From NCBI GenBank assembly GCA_963853835.1, contig OY970834.1, positions 36,301,257 to 36,365,256 of the forward strand: DNA of 64,000 bases, read 5' to 3'. This stretch comes from Calendula officinalis (taxonomy: Eukaryota; Streptophyta; Magnoliopsida; Asterales; Asteraceae). The stretch's first letter is position 1. Every line of letters starts with the position of its first letter. Shown in pieces: positions 11,628 to 23,565 of the stretch. Position numbers and translations under genes: made by a program. Below the pieces are notes generated by a model. It was not told where the DNA came from and ran no database searches. It saw only the letters and a program-made list of their open reading frames with translations.

Positions 11628-14600
11628 CTAATCCAGTTTCGCTAATACAATTCCAGCTACCGACCCAACTAAAGCCACCAACGAAATCACCATCAAAACA
11701 AAACTAAATAATTGAAGAAGCACCCATTTTTGGCTCCAAATTTCCACCCTTTTTTGCACAATGTACATTTCAACCGGAAAATATATGGCTAATGGCCACA
11801 GATTCAATGCTCCCAACACACCAAGTACTTGATTGAAGTATGGGAACAATATTGCTATTAAGGTTGTTGTTACAACGTATGCTGATCTGAAACATAGTCT
11901 GAATAGATTGACGGCAAACACGGTAACCTTAGTTCATGGAAGTTATTCAGAAATTTGCTGTCAGGATACTTACCATCCTTCCAGAGATGCAAATATTGGC
12001 TGGCTGTATAGCTTTTTGTAAAATACAAACAATGTTGCGTTAGTTATTGTTGATAAAGAATCACTTTGACTTTGTAAAGGTCAACTAGCAAATGAAAGTT
12101 TTTTTTGTCAAATTTAGATTTGACCTTAAAACTCAATGAGTGAATGGAGTATTATATACAATGTTATAAAAACTGGTTTTTAAATAACATCAACCTAACC
12201 GGACCAGCTACCTTCCAGAAGTTTTTAAAACATATATGTGAAGTAATGAGAGCTTACTTGGTATCCACCCATTAAATGAATAACAATGCAGACGTTAGCA
12301 ATATCGACAAGCCAAAAAGGGTCATAAAACCCAAATCCGGTCAATAGGTTTCCTGGGGCATCATTCCCAAATGCTGCATACCCAAACCCTCCACAAAGAT
12401 ATCGCAATTGCTGAAGCCTTTTTTGTAACTTTGTTTTCTGCCGGTGGTGATTTTATAGTATCCTTCAATCCAAATAAATGTTTATTCAATAACTTCATAT
12501 TATACACACCACTCCTAATTCTGCATTTTTGTCCTTAATTTTTTTTTTTTTTTTTTCCTTACTGTCCAATTCCATCTATTGCCCCCGTTAAATCTGCTAA
12601 ACATGTGAGGGTATTTTAGACTTTCCCCCACCTTTTTCATCACAAACCCTCCAAGCCACAGTTGATAGAAGGAATTGGACGGAATGATAAAATAAATGAA
12701 ATAATTGGAAGAATTAACCATGAAAAAAATAAGGGCAAATGTACACGTTTAATATATTATTTTGTTTTATATTTCTTTAATTATTCCTAGGTGTGCCACT
12801 AATAAGTAATGAATTATAAGGAACTTCTAACCTGAATTTCTAAAAGAATAAGAGCGTAAGGATACGCGAATGCAATGTCACCAAGTGATTAGCCATAGCT
12901 TATTAGCGACACTAGTAGCTGGAACTCCTGTTATGCTTCCACCAATCTTGCCATTTTCTGTGAATATTTAGAGTCACAATATTTGTTAAAAACCAGATTA
13001 AATTATTGAAATATGAAGGAGTTCGTACCAATTACTTTAGCTATACCAAGTCCAAAACCAATAGTAGCGTAACAAAACGACATTATGGCTGCAGTAACCG
13101 ACACAAAACCCAGGCTATGCAAATCGGGTATTTGTGACATTATAATTTGCACAAATCCGAACAACCACATATAAATGGTGCCACCGTATACGCAATTAGC
13201 ATCGTGTCCGTTTTTATGGAAACAATTTGATTTCAGAATTGCCCTGATTGTAACATGAAAAAATTAAAACCATAAGTAACGATAAAATCATCATTAGTGA
13301 CGGTCAGAAAAAATGCTACTTAAAGTAAAAAACAGTCATAAAAATAGATGTTCACTTATACAAATAAAAATTTTGTACCATTGGTAAAGACGTATACATA
13401 GTGACAAAAAAATAAGGAAATATATTTTTCACATTTTCTTTACACAATTTTATTTAATAAAAAGTGTCGTTAACCCATAATCCGTTAATCATATCCTTAC
13501 ATGCACTTTTTAAATAGTGTCACTAACAATTGAGACACATTGACAATTTTTAAACAGTGTCACTAATACAACTATCACCAAATAACGGCACTTTCTTTAT
13601 AGCGGAGTAGTAATTAGTAGTTTAAGCATGTTCAAAAAGGTATAGTAATTAGTAGTTTAAACATGTTTTAAAAAGGTAACTCGTAAGATAAGGCACAATA
13701 AGGTGGCATAAAACGCATCTTATCGCGAGTTTTTTTTTTTTTTTGTAACTTGTTTTTTATATGTATCGATTTTATTGTTCATATTTCCTTTTTTATAAGT
13801 TCCAAAATTATTATCCATTTGAACTTCCACCTATCAAAAAAACGTTATTAGGTGGTAAAGATAACATTTTATAAGTTGCACAATGTAATAAATTCAGTTT
13901 TCTTATTTTCTTAAATTGTGTGAGTTTTGTTTGTGAACAATAATTTTGGGACGAATGTAGTATTAAATTTATGCTGACACGCCGCACCTACGTTTTTTTA
14001 GAGTATGTGTGGATGTCTTTTTCACAAGTGCTTAGTGACTTTTTGAAAAAAGAGTTTTAAAAATTCTCGAAATCTCCTTTTTGTAAGTTTATAATGATCT
14101 ATCCAAACACCTTTTAACTTAATTATTGAAAAGTTAATAAATTATTCTCAAAAGACTCCCATCACCCCCTAACCTTGAGTTTAAGTGAGATTATACTTCA
14201 AACAAGTCGCACTTGTGAGGACATAAGCCACTGAAGTCATGTAAAAGCTCGCATACTGAAGCAAACCGCACATCCATGCGTGTTTTTTGCCTGTAAAAAT
14301 ACACCATTATATCCATATATATCAATCACACGAAACACATAATAATTACATTAAATATAGAAACCAATTAATTAACAAATTAATAGTTAATTAGTATATT
14401 TACCAAGTATAACTCTAACAGCACTAGTGTATGAACGGTTTCTAGATCCGGTAACAGGATCCGGAGACCTGTAGCAATCCGACAAAAGAGACGAAGAAAC
14501 ATATGTCACAAACGCGAAACTGACCAACACAATCGGGCCCCCGATCCAACCAAGTTGGGCTGTGCTCCAAGCCAGTGAAAGCACACCCGAACCAATAACC

Positions 14601-14797
14601 GCAGTTATAATATGTGCAACCGTGGTCCACACCGTCCCTAGTTTCAAGAAAAAATAAATAAACACTTCAGAGTTCAGACCCAGCCAAATCACTAATCGAT
14701 AAAAAAAATAAAAAAAGTTTTTATTTTTACCCGTTCTTATCGTCCTGCCATCATCATTGGTTGAATCTTCTTGATCGAATACGTGTTCTACCGCCAT
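11628..14797 (-). pseudogene. Amino-acid permease (AAP/AAAP family), frame-broken
   Basis: AAPs are proton-coupled amino-acid importers of the plasma membrane with 10-11 membrane spans. Exons found: 14731-14797 (start MAVEHVFDQE, ending DDGRTIRTG), 14404-14637 (GTVWTTVAHIITAVIGSGVL, then YRSPDPVTG), 14197-14290 (GKKHAWMCGLLQYA), 13029-13243 (SNCFHKNGHDANC, MSQIPDLHSL), 12832-12957, 12258-12462 (GYAAFGNDAPGNLLTGFGFY) and 12011 down to 11628 (LYSQPIFASLEGW, then NLFRLCFRSAYVV, YFPVEMYIVQK). The order and splice phases match the family. The frame breaks at about 12887 (KLWLI then LGDIAFAYPY), about 12401 (KKASAIAI then YLCGGFGYAAFG), about 11972 (EGW then KYPDSKFLNN) and about 11918. In the first two, residues normally present between the blocks are missing, so these are small deletions. 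The only clean reading of the 11972 break as an intron would need a 16-base intron. Confidence 0.88.
13244..14196 (-). other. Large intron 3 of the AAP pseudogene
   Basis: This intron of about 950 bp lies between permease exons 3 and 4. It contains a tandem duplication of about 35 bp (13608-13642 and 13643-13678) and a poly-T tract near 13730. No open reading frame or further element is recognised. Confidence 0.5.
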
Positions 14798-15010
14798 TAC
14801 GCGAAATCTTGTTGGTTTTGTAGATCGAACAATGTTCAACTGAAGTAAAATAATATAATCTTTTTTCGATTATATCTTTGTTTAGAGTAAAGATTCTTTG
14901 GACCTTTGTGCCGTCGTTTAGCAAAAAGTGATAAGGTTCTTGGCTCGCTTTTCATACGAGTTTGGAGTTTTGTGTTGAAAAACTAATAAGTGATTTGTGC
15001 TTTTTGGATC

Positions 15011-15032
15011 GACGTATATATATATATATAAA
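15011..15032 (-). promoter_or_regulatory. Candidate TATA region of the AAP pseudogene
   Basis: An alternating TA run (GTATATATATATATATAAAG on the + strand) lies about 215 bases upstream of the permease start codon on the minus strand. It could be a TATA box or only a microsatellite; the sequence alone cannot separate these. Confidence 0.3.
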
Positions 15033-15373
15033 GTGCGCAAAAGAAATTAAGTGTATATGTGATGAAGATGTGTATTGTATTTAGACCGGGATTTCATTTA
15101 AAAGATATGGATATGTTTAAATCGCATTAAATAAAAAATTAATTAGGGTAAATTGGTTGACATATTAAAGGTAACTTATATTATGTACTAAAATTAATTA
15201 TTCTATACCTTATTCGATGACAAATATCATATTTTGATAATAAATATTAAGCAAATGATATTTAGTCCTACAATTTTTTCATACTCATAGTTCTACCCAC
15301 TTAATAAGATGACAAGTGTAATCCACTAGTTCCCTTTCTTAATATTATTTATTTATTTTGATGCTCATCTTTA

Positions 15374-17145
15374 TCTTTATATATAATAAAAGAAAGCGTT
15401 TTTGAAATCTTGACACGTCACTCTTTCCACGTCATAATGACGTCATAATTCACGTGCCACGTAGGATGCCACCTCATACTACTTGCAATTCGAATTAGGG
15501 ATTGAAACTAAAAATATAAATATCGAATTACTAAAACAAGACAATAATTTGGTTACCATATTTTCCACTTACACATATGGTATGTTTTATTATTTAAAAC
15601 AATATATTAAAAACAAGAAATTTAAAGAATTTAGTAACTGTTATTATTTAAGAAATTATATCAAATATTATAATTATATTTAAAATATATGGTAACCAAA
15701 ACTTTCGACAAGTTCATAAATTTGGGTTTATCTCCCATTCAAAATTTAAAATTGTGCAAATAAAACTTTCGAAACTATATATATGCTGAGAAATATCATT
15801 TGTTGTTCTACGCATCAGTTTTTATATAGCTAGATTGTTATTATAATTTCTGATTTAATGTGTTGGCAATAAGGTATAGAAATTTTGAGCAATTAAAAAT
15901 TGGGGATGATGGTTTTGAATTTTCTCCCTTGATTTTTTTTAACAATGTAATTTTCTGGTACATACAGTTCATTCAAATTCTTTCGTTTGTGATAGTTTCC
16001 AATAGATATTTTTGTTGGTATATTTATATCAATTTATTCTTGAAATGTATCAATATGGTAAGCTTTATTTGACTTTGTTATATCAGTTTATTCCACTCAT
16101 TAATTTTATGAGAATTAATTCTACATTTTAATTATGCTTCAGACATGTATCATTTGCGTTTATGTAAAGTTAATTTTTATATTTGGAAATTGATATGATT
16201 ATTTCTCATGTCTAATCATACAATCTATTGAGATTTACAAATTACTTCATAGAAAGTAGATGTGGCAAAATGAAGGGTTCTGTAATAGGTCAAAATCGGG
16301 GTGATCTTAAACACTTTTTTTTATCAAAATATCATCTAATGGTTAGTGAGTTATGATGATTACAAATATTATGTTATTTCAGTAATGAAACAAATTTTTG
16401 AATATATGATTTAAGATTTTCCATGGCGTTTCGGGTCTTTTCACTCGGTTTACCCATTTGACCTCCTTTTTAGTTATTTCTTTTTCATTTGACCCGTAAA
16501 CTTAACCGGAATTGATCATTTCATGAGTTAACTGGTCACATAAGAATATTTATATTGTCTATTAGTTTAATATTAATTTAATCTATATATTTTTCTACCC
16601 AATCACTTCACACCTTGTGATCTGCCCCTTTCAATATAATTATAGCTTTGGTTAATCTTTACCAATATTTTCCAAATTGTGACTTTCAAATCAATAAATT
16701 ACTAATTCTAAAAAAGAATATTCAAATTTATGAAAATTGTGCTTTAGATGTTATGTTTGGGAAAATAGTTCCCATGAAAAATCTAAGGTGGTCGAACAGA
16801 AGAATGGTCATGGTTCATAATGTAATTTTCAAGTGTTAAGAATTGGTGTGAAAACATACCATTTGATGTAATTTTTCATTCTATCTTGCAATGTTTCTGA
16901 CTCGAAATCCCTTATTGATCATTTGACCATTTTCATTTGGTCAATATCAAAATATGAATTTGTCTGCCAACTTATTTTTGTTACACAAATAGTCCTTTCT
17001 TTTGAAACGGGTAATTTCAATGATCCTTAATTTTGAAAATTGTTGTATTAACTGTTTCTAATTCTCATAAAAATATTCTTATAGAAGTAAAATGTTATGA
17101 AATTTTTTACAAGTAACACGTGATTTATCACGGGTTATAAGCTAG
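15374..17145 (+). mobile_element. Non-autonomous Helitron H1, nested in H2
   Basis: It starts TCTTTATATATAATAAAAG after A (15373) and ends GCTAG (CTAG 17142-17145) before T. The pre-terminal hairpin is partly decayed (CGTGA TTTA TCACG, 17119-17132). The first 100 or so bases are closely similar to H2, including GGATGCCACCTCAT, so both belong to one family. No coding content is recognised in its 1,772 bp. Confidence 0.88.
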
Positions 17146-18683
17146 TATATAATAAAAGAAAGCATTTTTGAATTATTGCCATGTCACTCAATCCACCTCA
17201 TATATATGTCATAATTCAGAGCCACATAGGATGCCACCTCATCAATCCACAACCTATTCTAATTTTCCGATTGCCTATTCCTTTTTCTACTAAACCGCCA
17301 TATCTGCTAACATTTAGAGAGCTGCTGTGATTTTGAAAGGCAATATTATATTCCTTGATTTCCCTTGATTTCAGGAGGTAATTTTGGAAATAGTTATATT
17401 CCTGCCATATAAATATAGCATACGATTCAATATGAAATAACAAGTGGTTATTTTCAATGGTGGTTTTGAATTAAACCATAAAAGTGGATGAATCATTTTC
17501 TTTCTCAAGCCTCTTTCGCTTTTTGATTCTCATGTCTCCTAATGTTGCAATCGATTATCGATTAGGGCTAATGGCGCAATAGGCGATGAAGAAGCTAATT
17601 GCCATCTCAACATTTTTAGTTAATGTAGAATTACGAATTATGGAGATAAACCATTTTATGAAGATTAGTTTTTTTCCCCTAAAATACTAATTTTCGGTGC
17701 AATGCACCGGGCAACCAACTAATTCAGAACCTCTTATGCAATTTCAGGTTGGACTTTCAAATGTCACAAAAGAAATTTGCAAGATTACAAGTTGAGTACT
17801 TGAGTATTAACCTTGCTTTGAAGTTCTGATGTTGTTTTGATTTAAGTTCAATATTAACCTTGATTTTAGGTTCTGATGCTTACACCATTTGTTTTTTATG
17901 GGCAAACTACAAGTGGAATGCAAGGATTAACACTGATGTACGGAGGTTGTTCAACATAATTGGAGCAAAGAGTTTTATGGCTACATGCGTATAAGGACAA
18001 GGAAAAAGCCCGAGTTTATGAATCTCGGTGTTGGGTTAATCGTTTATTTACCGGTTCACGTTTTGGTGGCTTACCAGTTTCGAGCCATTGTTACTGTTTG
18101 GTTTATTTCTACTAATCAATATTTTTAGATTTATTTATTTATATAGTCGTTTTATTTAAATGGTGGGTTGAAAGAGTAATAGGCATGTTGGCCACTTCCC
18201 GTTTTTCTAGCTAAGTAGGTTAGCAATTAATTAGCTCACACGTTATTTTTCTTTACATATTTAAGTGCTAAAATTGTATGTGAAAAGAGAAGAATTAATC
18301 AAAATGTAGTCCTTTCTGTTTTTTTGGCATATGTGTGCGTCACAAACTAGCACTATGTTTTCTTTCTTGAAAATTTAGTTTTCTTTTCTATTTTGATTCC
18401 AACACTCGGTGCATACAGACACTATGTAGAAAGTGGAAAATGCCGGAGTTTATTGCAAAGTCTGATAAGCGCTTGCATATCGATGGTTTAATCCCTAATA
18501 TTGAACAGTAAAAAGGATATTGGTATACAAAATTTGTTTATTATTTCTATATTTATCTTTATTTACAAAAGAATATTGGTATCTAACAACATCTTTCTCA
18601 GTTTTCGCGGTATATTTAAATGGAAACCCTTTATTATTTTGGTTAATTACCGGATTATTAAAATTTGGCTTTTTTATGGTAGA

Positions 18684-19045
18684 TATTTGATGGGGATAAT
18701 GGTATATCATCTACTATTTTTGAAAAGGAAAATTTATTGAACAACATTTTTAAGTGCAATTCCTCAAGGATGTGACCGTGAAGAGTGGCTACAAGCACTT
18801 CATCGTTCTTTGGTTGCAGGATTTGTGAAATCAGACATAAAATTTCAACAAAAAGGTAATGGATTAGACTTTTTAATTTCTATCCAATTTTTTTTATTAA
18901 TTGTTTTGGGTGAATAACAGGTGAAACGTGAAACATCTGTTACAATTGTTACATTTGTACTGATTGATGATTGGACTATAACCGTTGCATCTGTTGGGGA
19001 TTCAAGATGATGTTAGACACAAAACTGGTGTGGTATCATTTCTTG
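18684..19045 (+). pseudogene. Captured protein phosphatase 2C fragment in Helitron H2
   Basis: Conceptual reading gives IFDGDNG, KENLLNN, then AIPQGCDREEWLQAL, VAGFVKSDIKFQQK and, after an intron (18856-18920, GTAATG to AACAG), VTFVLIDDWTITVASVGDSR. These match consecutive exons of plant PP2C phosphatases. The metal-site motif DGHNG is altered to DGDNG. There is one extra T near 18750, a GTGAAAC tandem duplication just after the intron, and a frameshift plus stops after GDSR. The retained intron shows capture at the DNA level, not retrocopying. It is not functional. Confidence 0.82.
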
Positions 19046-21125
19046 TCTATATAGAAATCCACAGGATTACATTAGTCGTCTGTTAGATGATTTTTTTTAT
19101 TTATACAAAGTATAATGGTATATTTTTCATTAAAAAGTCGAATAATGTGAATTTTGTTAAGATTATTTTCATGACATCATCTTTCTTTTTTGGTGATTAA
19201 ATGTGATTGGATGGGGACTTGCTAGGATGCCCTTCTTACTCTCAGTGGTGCTCCTAATGTTTCATCTTTTAACCTTTTTATACCCATTGTTTCCCTTGTC
19301 TAAATGACCACATCTTAACTTGTACTTACATGCAAAATAACTCTTTGCATCAGCATAAAACAATCATCACGATAAAATGATTGAACTACTTATTGGGGAT
19401 TTTCCCATCAGGTAACCCGTCAAATTAGACGGGTTGACCCAAAACACTTCAATCCAGTTTTTTCTACTATATATAATTAGTGTAAATATTTCAATATAAT
19501 TATTTAGGCAATTCCTATGTAGGGGTGAGAATTACTGACATAATCATGAAAATAAATAGGACATGGTTGGGTTGGGTCTAAATAGCTTAAGGTTGTAAAT
19601 GGGTTGACCCGCTTGCCTCATTTGATAAACATGCCGTTTATTAGAAGTTTCTGTAGACTTCTCACAAGGACTCTTAAAAAAGTAAAAAATATGACATTTT
19701 TTATAAGTCACCCGTGATTTATCACGGGTTATAAGCTAGTCTTAATCTAATAAGTATGACCGTGAATAGGAATAAATTGTAGGAATCAATATCATTACTC
19801 CAAATATTATTACTTTACTATAGATAATATGACATAAATTAAATTAAATCGGTCATTACAAAGTAGGAAAAAAAATTGAATTTATAAGCTCGTGTTTTCC
19901 TCAAGTTTTGTTGTTTCTTTTTGGTTTTTAAAAATTTACTATGTTTATGTATAAAATAACGAATAAAAAATGGTTATATTAAAATACTCAAATAATTTTT
20001 AAGAAGATGTCTATTTTAAAATTTAAAATTTGATTTGTTATAGAAAAAGTGTTCCTGTATGAGTTAACAAAACAACATTTTGTTATATTCCTATAAATTG
20101 AAATTACAAATTCCCCACGTAAGTGAAACAACGTTTCTAGTAGCGCTTTTGTCATGTTTAATAAGTTGGTAGTTGAAACTGAGACGAAACGAAGTGTATC
20201 AATTTTTATAAAAGGGGTGTAATACTTATACCATGAAAATAATTTCATTCATCATATTGGACAAATATTAAAGTGAACTATAGAAATATACTAAAACATA
20301 AGTTATGGTGTGTGATATAATTTTTATAGTGTACATATCACATCCTTTAATTAAACGTCTAGCTTCCCTTCCCGACACACATCTGTTGCATGCTACGTAC
20401 ACTTACCTAAGTTTCTCGTATTATATGTCATATAATACGAAGATCGAACAAGACAGAAAAATTGTAAAATCAATACAAACACACACACACAAAAAAACAT
20501 GCCAACAGTATAAATAAAAAACTATTACAAAGTGAAAAAAATGGTTCTATCATCTTTCCTTTATCTTAATCTCTATTTAAGAAAATGGTCTTACCTTTTG
20601 TGAGGTCCGTTAAATATCTAAAAACAGCTCAGCAACCGTTGTATATCATCAAATGTCATAAAAAGGTTGAAAAAGGCTATTATTATGGTATTTAAAAAAT
20701 ATCACCATCGAGATTTTGTTGCGATAAATGTGAATTACCCCCAATATCATTCGTGCTCATAAACTTTAAAATCATTATGAGTAGATATTACTGATAGTTG
20801 GGTCTTTCTAATATATGTCCCTAGGTACATGTTTAGGGGCATTCATTTCACTTAAAGTTTTTTAATAAAATCTTGTTTCTCATTAATAACGTTCATATTT
20901 TGCATTTTCAAGTGATGTATTAAATGAATTTTTAATTTTAATTGGAAAGTTAATACAATATTAGTTAATATCCTAAATATGTGCCTAGGAGACACATGTT
21001 ATAAAAAAACATGATATTTTAGCTTTTAAGGCCATTAAGTTTAAGAATATTATGAAATTTTAAAAAATACGATCATCAAGATTTTGTTGAATTAAATGTG
21101 AATTACGTTTGACCCCATCATTCAT

Positions 21126-21353
21126 GACCCCATAAACATCAAAACCACTTTTAAGTGGTCTAAATCTAGAGGTAGACATATAGATAGGAAAAAAATGTAA
21201 AAAAAAGAAATCATTTTTCATCTAGAGTGAAAATAAATTAGGTTGGTTCATATGTCATGTTTGGGATTACATGTTAAAAATCTTAACTCAACCCAATTTA
21301 TTCCCACCCTTAGATTTAGACCACTTAGAGTGGTTTTGATATTTATGGGTTCA
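21126..21353. repeat. Inverted repeat with arms of about 45 bp
   Basis: The left arm (21126-21172, ACATCAAAACCACTTTTAAG) is the near-complement of the right arm (21305-21353, CTTAGAGTGGTTTTGATATT). The spacing gives a 228-bp hairpin of MITE size. No clear target duplication was found. Confidence 0.55.
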
Positions 21354-21378
21354 TAAATAAACTCTCAACCATAAAAAC

Positions 21379-21522
21379 AAAGATTAAACGTCATATTACT
21401 ATACTCTAAACCCTAGACTAAGAATTATCACATACCATCTAACAGTAGAGAAAGATTAAACGTCATATCACTATACTCTAGACCCTAGACTAAGAATTAC
21501 CACATACCATCTAACAATAGAG
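21379..21522. repeat. 72-bp tandem duplication
   Basis: AAAGATTAAACGTCATAT begins both units (21379 and 21451). The units differ at only a few bases over 72, including TAAACCC versus TAGACCC. Confidence 0.85.
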
Positions 21523-21799
21523 AATCTTACCACTTCTAACACTTAGAGTGGTGGGTATCGTGGCTTAAGTCAAATACCCACTTTAGCGTCATCTCAGTGT
21601 TACAAAACTATTTTACATTCACATTCAAAACCCCTAAATAACTCTTTTACCATCACTCAAGTCATTTGGGCCCCACACATTTTTATTCTTCTCAATTTTT
21701 TAACCAACAATAATATTTCACTAAAACAAAAAAAAATACAAGTACGATAAATAAAAAAACGGAAATAAAAACTACTTGCCATCTTCAACGTCAACTTCA

Positions 21800-23565
21800 T
21801 CCTCATCTACGAGGTATTTTGCGCGAATTTAGTTCTTTTTTTTATGATTCTCGCCTTATCAACGCACGACATCCCTTCGGTGCAAGTGCCGGGGAATTTC
21901 AATTCTTTCAACGTCATGATGCAACTGTCCCGCTCCTTTGACCTTTGGTAGCGAATTGAGCGGCTTCACTTTTCCGCCTACACTCGGCTGCCAAGGTCTC
22001 ACCGAAGTCAGCCGCGGTACTCCTCCCGTTGCCGGATGAACTTTCTGATCTTTTTTTTTTGCCCTACGAGACTTTCCAACCGGACGTGGTCTCGTATCTT
22101 CCACGAAAAGTTCTTCGTTATCTGAAAGCGAAATGGGTGCGGGGGCGTCTCATTTCAGAAAAGACAAACCGAGTTGGAATTTAGTTGAAAATTGTGATTT
22201 TACGGTTGGAGATGCGAGGCGACACATTAATAATGTTTTATATCCAGGTACGCCCCTTAATTCTATTTGGTGTAACATGGTTCCGATCAAAGTTAATGTG
22301 TGTATGTGGAGAATTCAATTAGACCGTTTACCTACAAGATTGAATTTCTCGAGAAGATATTTGGAAATCGATTCTATATTGTGCCCAATGTGCAATGTCG
22401 GTGTTGAGTCGGTTGAGCACACTTTATTCTCCTGTTCTGTTGCTCAAGAAGTTTGGAAAGGTATTAACCGTTGGTGCAATTTTGATGAATCCCGTTTTCT
22501 TTCGTTCAATGATTGGTGGGAATTTTGCCAATCCTTGTTGTGTGCTAATAAAAGAAAGACAAAGTATCATGTTATTGATTTTGCTACGTGTTGGGTGATT
22601 TGGAGATTTAGAAATTCCATGGTGTTTGATTGTAGTAGAAGTAGGAAGTCAGATATTATTGATAACATTAAGTCCTTTTCGTTTGTTTGGTACACTCCTA
22701 GAAACAATGTTAAAGTTTCTTGGGTGGATTGGTTATGTCGTCCTTTGTATAGCCCTTTTTAGTCTAGCGTTTTGCTAGACTCTCGTTTATTTAATAAAAA
22801 GTTTTGGAGGTCTCTGGGAGGGTGATGACAATGCCGAAGCTCGATCCGGTGCCTTCTTTTTTGCTTTAAAAAAAAACATTCCAAGCATCTTCATTATTAA
22901 ACTGTTGTTTTGACGCTGACTCGTCATGGTACCCTGTCGGACACGATTCAAAAAATCAACCTCATTTTCTCCGCTCCTACTAGTACGTTGTAAACAATTG
23001 TAGATAACGTTGACAATTACCGTTTAAAGTTGCCCACTTCCCCATCAACGCGCTTTTAGTACGCGGCACCTCCAATTCCTTGTTGAACTCAACAAGGACT
23101 TTGTTCCAAAAACACTCATCGGATTGGTCGGCTCCCATGTTAGAATCCTGCGAAACGCTAACCTAACACTCGGTCAATAACATTTTAGTTGTGTTGAGTC
23201 CCAGCGGCTAACAACACAATTTTAGTTGGTTACAATTTTTTTCCCTTTCGGCGTGCTTTTTCAGCGGCCGCCGCGTCTTGTGTGGATGGTTGTGGTTGTG
23301 AGGGTTGTGGTCATGACCATACTTAAGGTGGATTTTGTTGAAGTTGTTGAAATCTTTGGTTCAACGATAAATAATGTTGTTGTTGTTGTTGGAAGAGTTG
23401 TTCGGGGGTTGGCATGAGATATTGGGTACAATACACCGGCAATTCGAAATTTTGGGTGGATGATATTGATTGTTGGGACGATGGTGTAGACGGGTTGGAC
23501 GCCGATGAGCCGGCATTTCCAATTCTGAACACATTATTCATCCACTCGTTTGGTTGTTGAGACAT
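21800..23565 (-). pseudogene. Trihelix/NAM-associated ORF1-type protein, broken
   Basis: The N-terminus (from 23565) reads MSQQPNEWMNNVF, then a Ser/Gln-rich stretch (LFQQQQQHYLSLNQRFQQLQ). Further on, in shifting frames, come DAAAAEKARRKGKK (near 23270-23230), RWDSTQ, FWNKVLVEFNKE (about 23100), GKWATLNGN and SGENEVDFLNRV. The C-terminal part (22110-21830) gives DNEELFVEDTRPRPVGKSRR and a Lys-rich segment. This is the layout of Myb/trihelix ORF1 proteins, often annotated 'glutathione S-transferase T3-like', that accompany PIF/Harbinger transposons. A stop follows QQNPP at 23322 and several frameshifts are present. A LINE fragment splits it at about 22118-22876. Assignment to a transposon and not a cellular gene is inference. 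Confidence 0.65.
22118..22876 (+). mobile_element. 5'-truncated LINE with zf-RVT domain
   Basis: An open frame (22133-22762) encodes the C-terminal reverse-transcriptase zinc-binding region of plant LINEs: VPIKVNVCMWRIQLDRLPTR, then a Cys/His cluster CPMCNVGVESVEHTLFSC, then CWVIWRFRNSMVF. The 3' UTR has the typical GGTGCCTTCTTTTTTGCT and ends in a short A tract (about 22867-22876). The flanks are parts of one minus-strand ORF1 pseudogene. The left boundary is approximate and I could not define a target duplication. Confidence 0.75.

Larger units (their letters stand above)
15368..19739 (+). mobile_element. Non-autonomous Helitron H2 (host of H1)
   Basis: The 5' end is TCTTTA (15368-15373), preceded by A. 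It resumes at 17146 with TATATAATAAAAGAAAGC once H1 is taken out, restoring the same terminus H1 has. The 3' end has a 7-bp hairpin, CCCGTGA/TCACGGG (19711-19728), then TTATAAG and CTAG (19736-19739) followed by T. Rolling-circle Helitrons begin TC, end CTRR after a hairpin and insert between A and T. Net length is 2,600 bp. It carries a captured PP2C fragment and no Rep/helicase, so it would depend on another element's transposase. Confidence 0.88.
15254..19796. mobile_element. 171-bp hairpin MITE interrupted by nested Helitrons
   Basis: The left arm (from 15254, AATGATATTTAGTCCTAC) is the inverted complement of the right arm (ending 19796). Removing the Helitron 15368-19739 leaves 171 bp. 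The element at 58639-58808 (170 bp) aligns along its whole length in the opposite orientation, including across the Helitron insertion point. That gives an independent view of the empty site. Family and target duplication are undetermined. Confidence 0.75.
19797..21780. other. Gene-free AT-rich region with diverged repeats
   Basis: No gene is supported here. Visible structure: an imperfect direct repeat (about 20680-20770 and 21046-21142, sharing GATTTTGTTG and AATGTGAATTAC), an inverted repeat around 21126-21353 and a 72-bp tandem duplication at 21379-21522. Some may be parts of one decayed element. Confidence 0.5.

Noticed and set aside
11954..11974. A 16-base intron explaining the break after EGW in the permease
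   Set aside because: Far shorter than any plant intron, and the residues after it continue the permease only if the bases are read as coding with a frame shift.
12515..12721. Small minus-strand gene in the permease intron
   Set aside because: The frame reads low-complexity and intronic sequence with a poly-Lys stretch from the T run; no motif and no start context.
22133..22762. Cellular protein-coding gene of 209 residues
   Set aside because: Its sequence is the zinc-binding C-terminus of a LINE reverse transcriptase with LINE-like 3' UTR and A tract.
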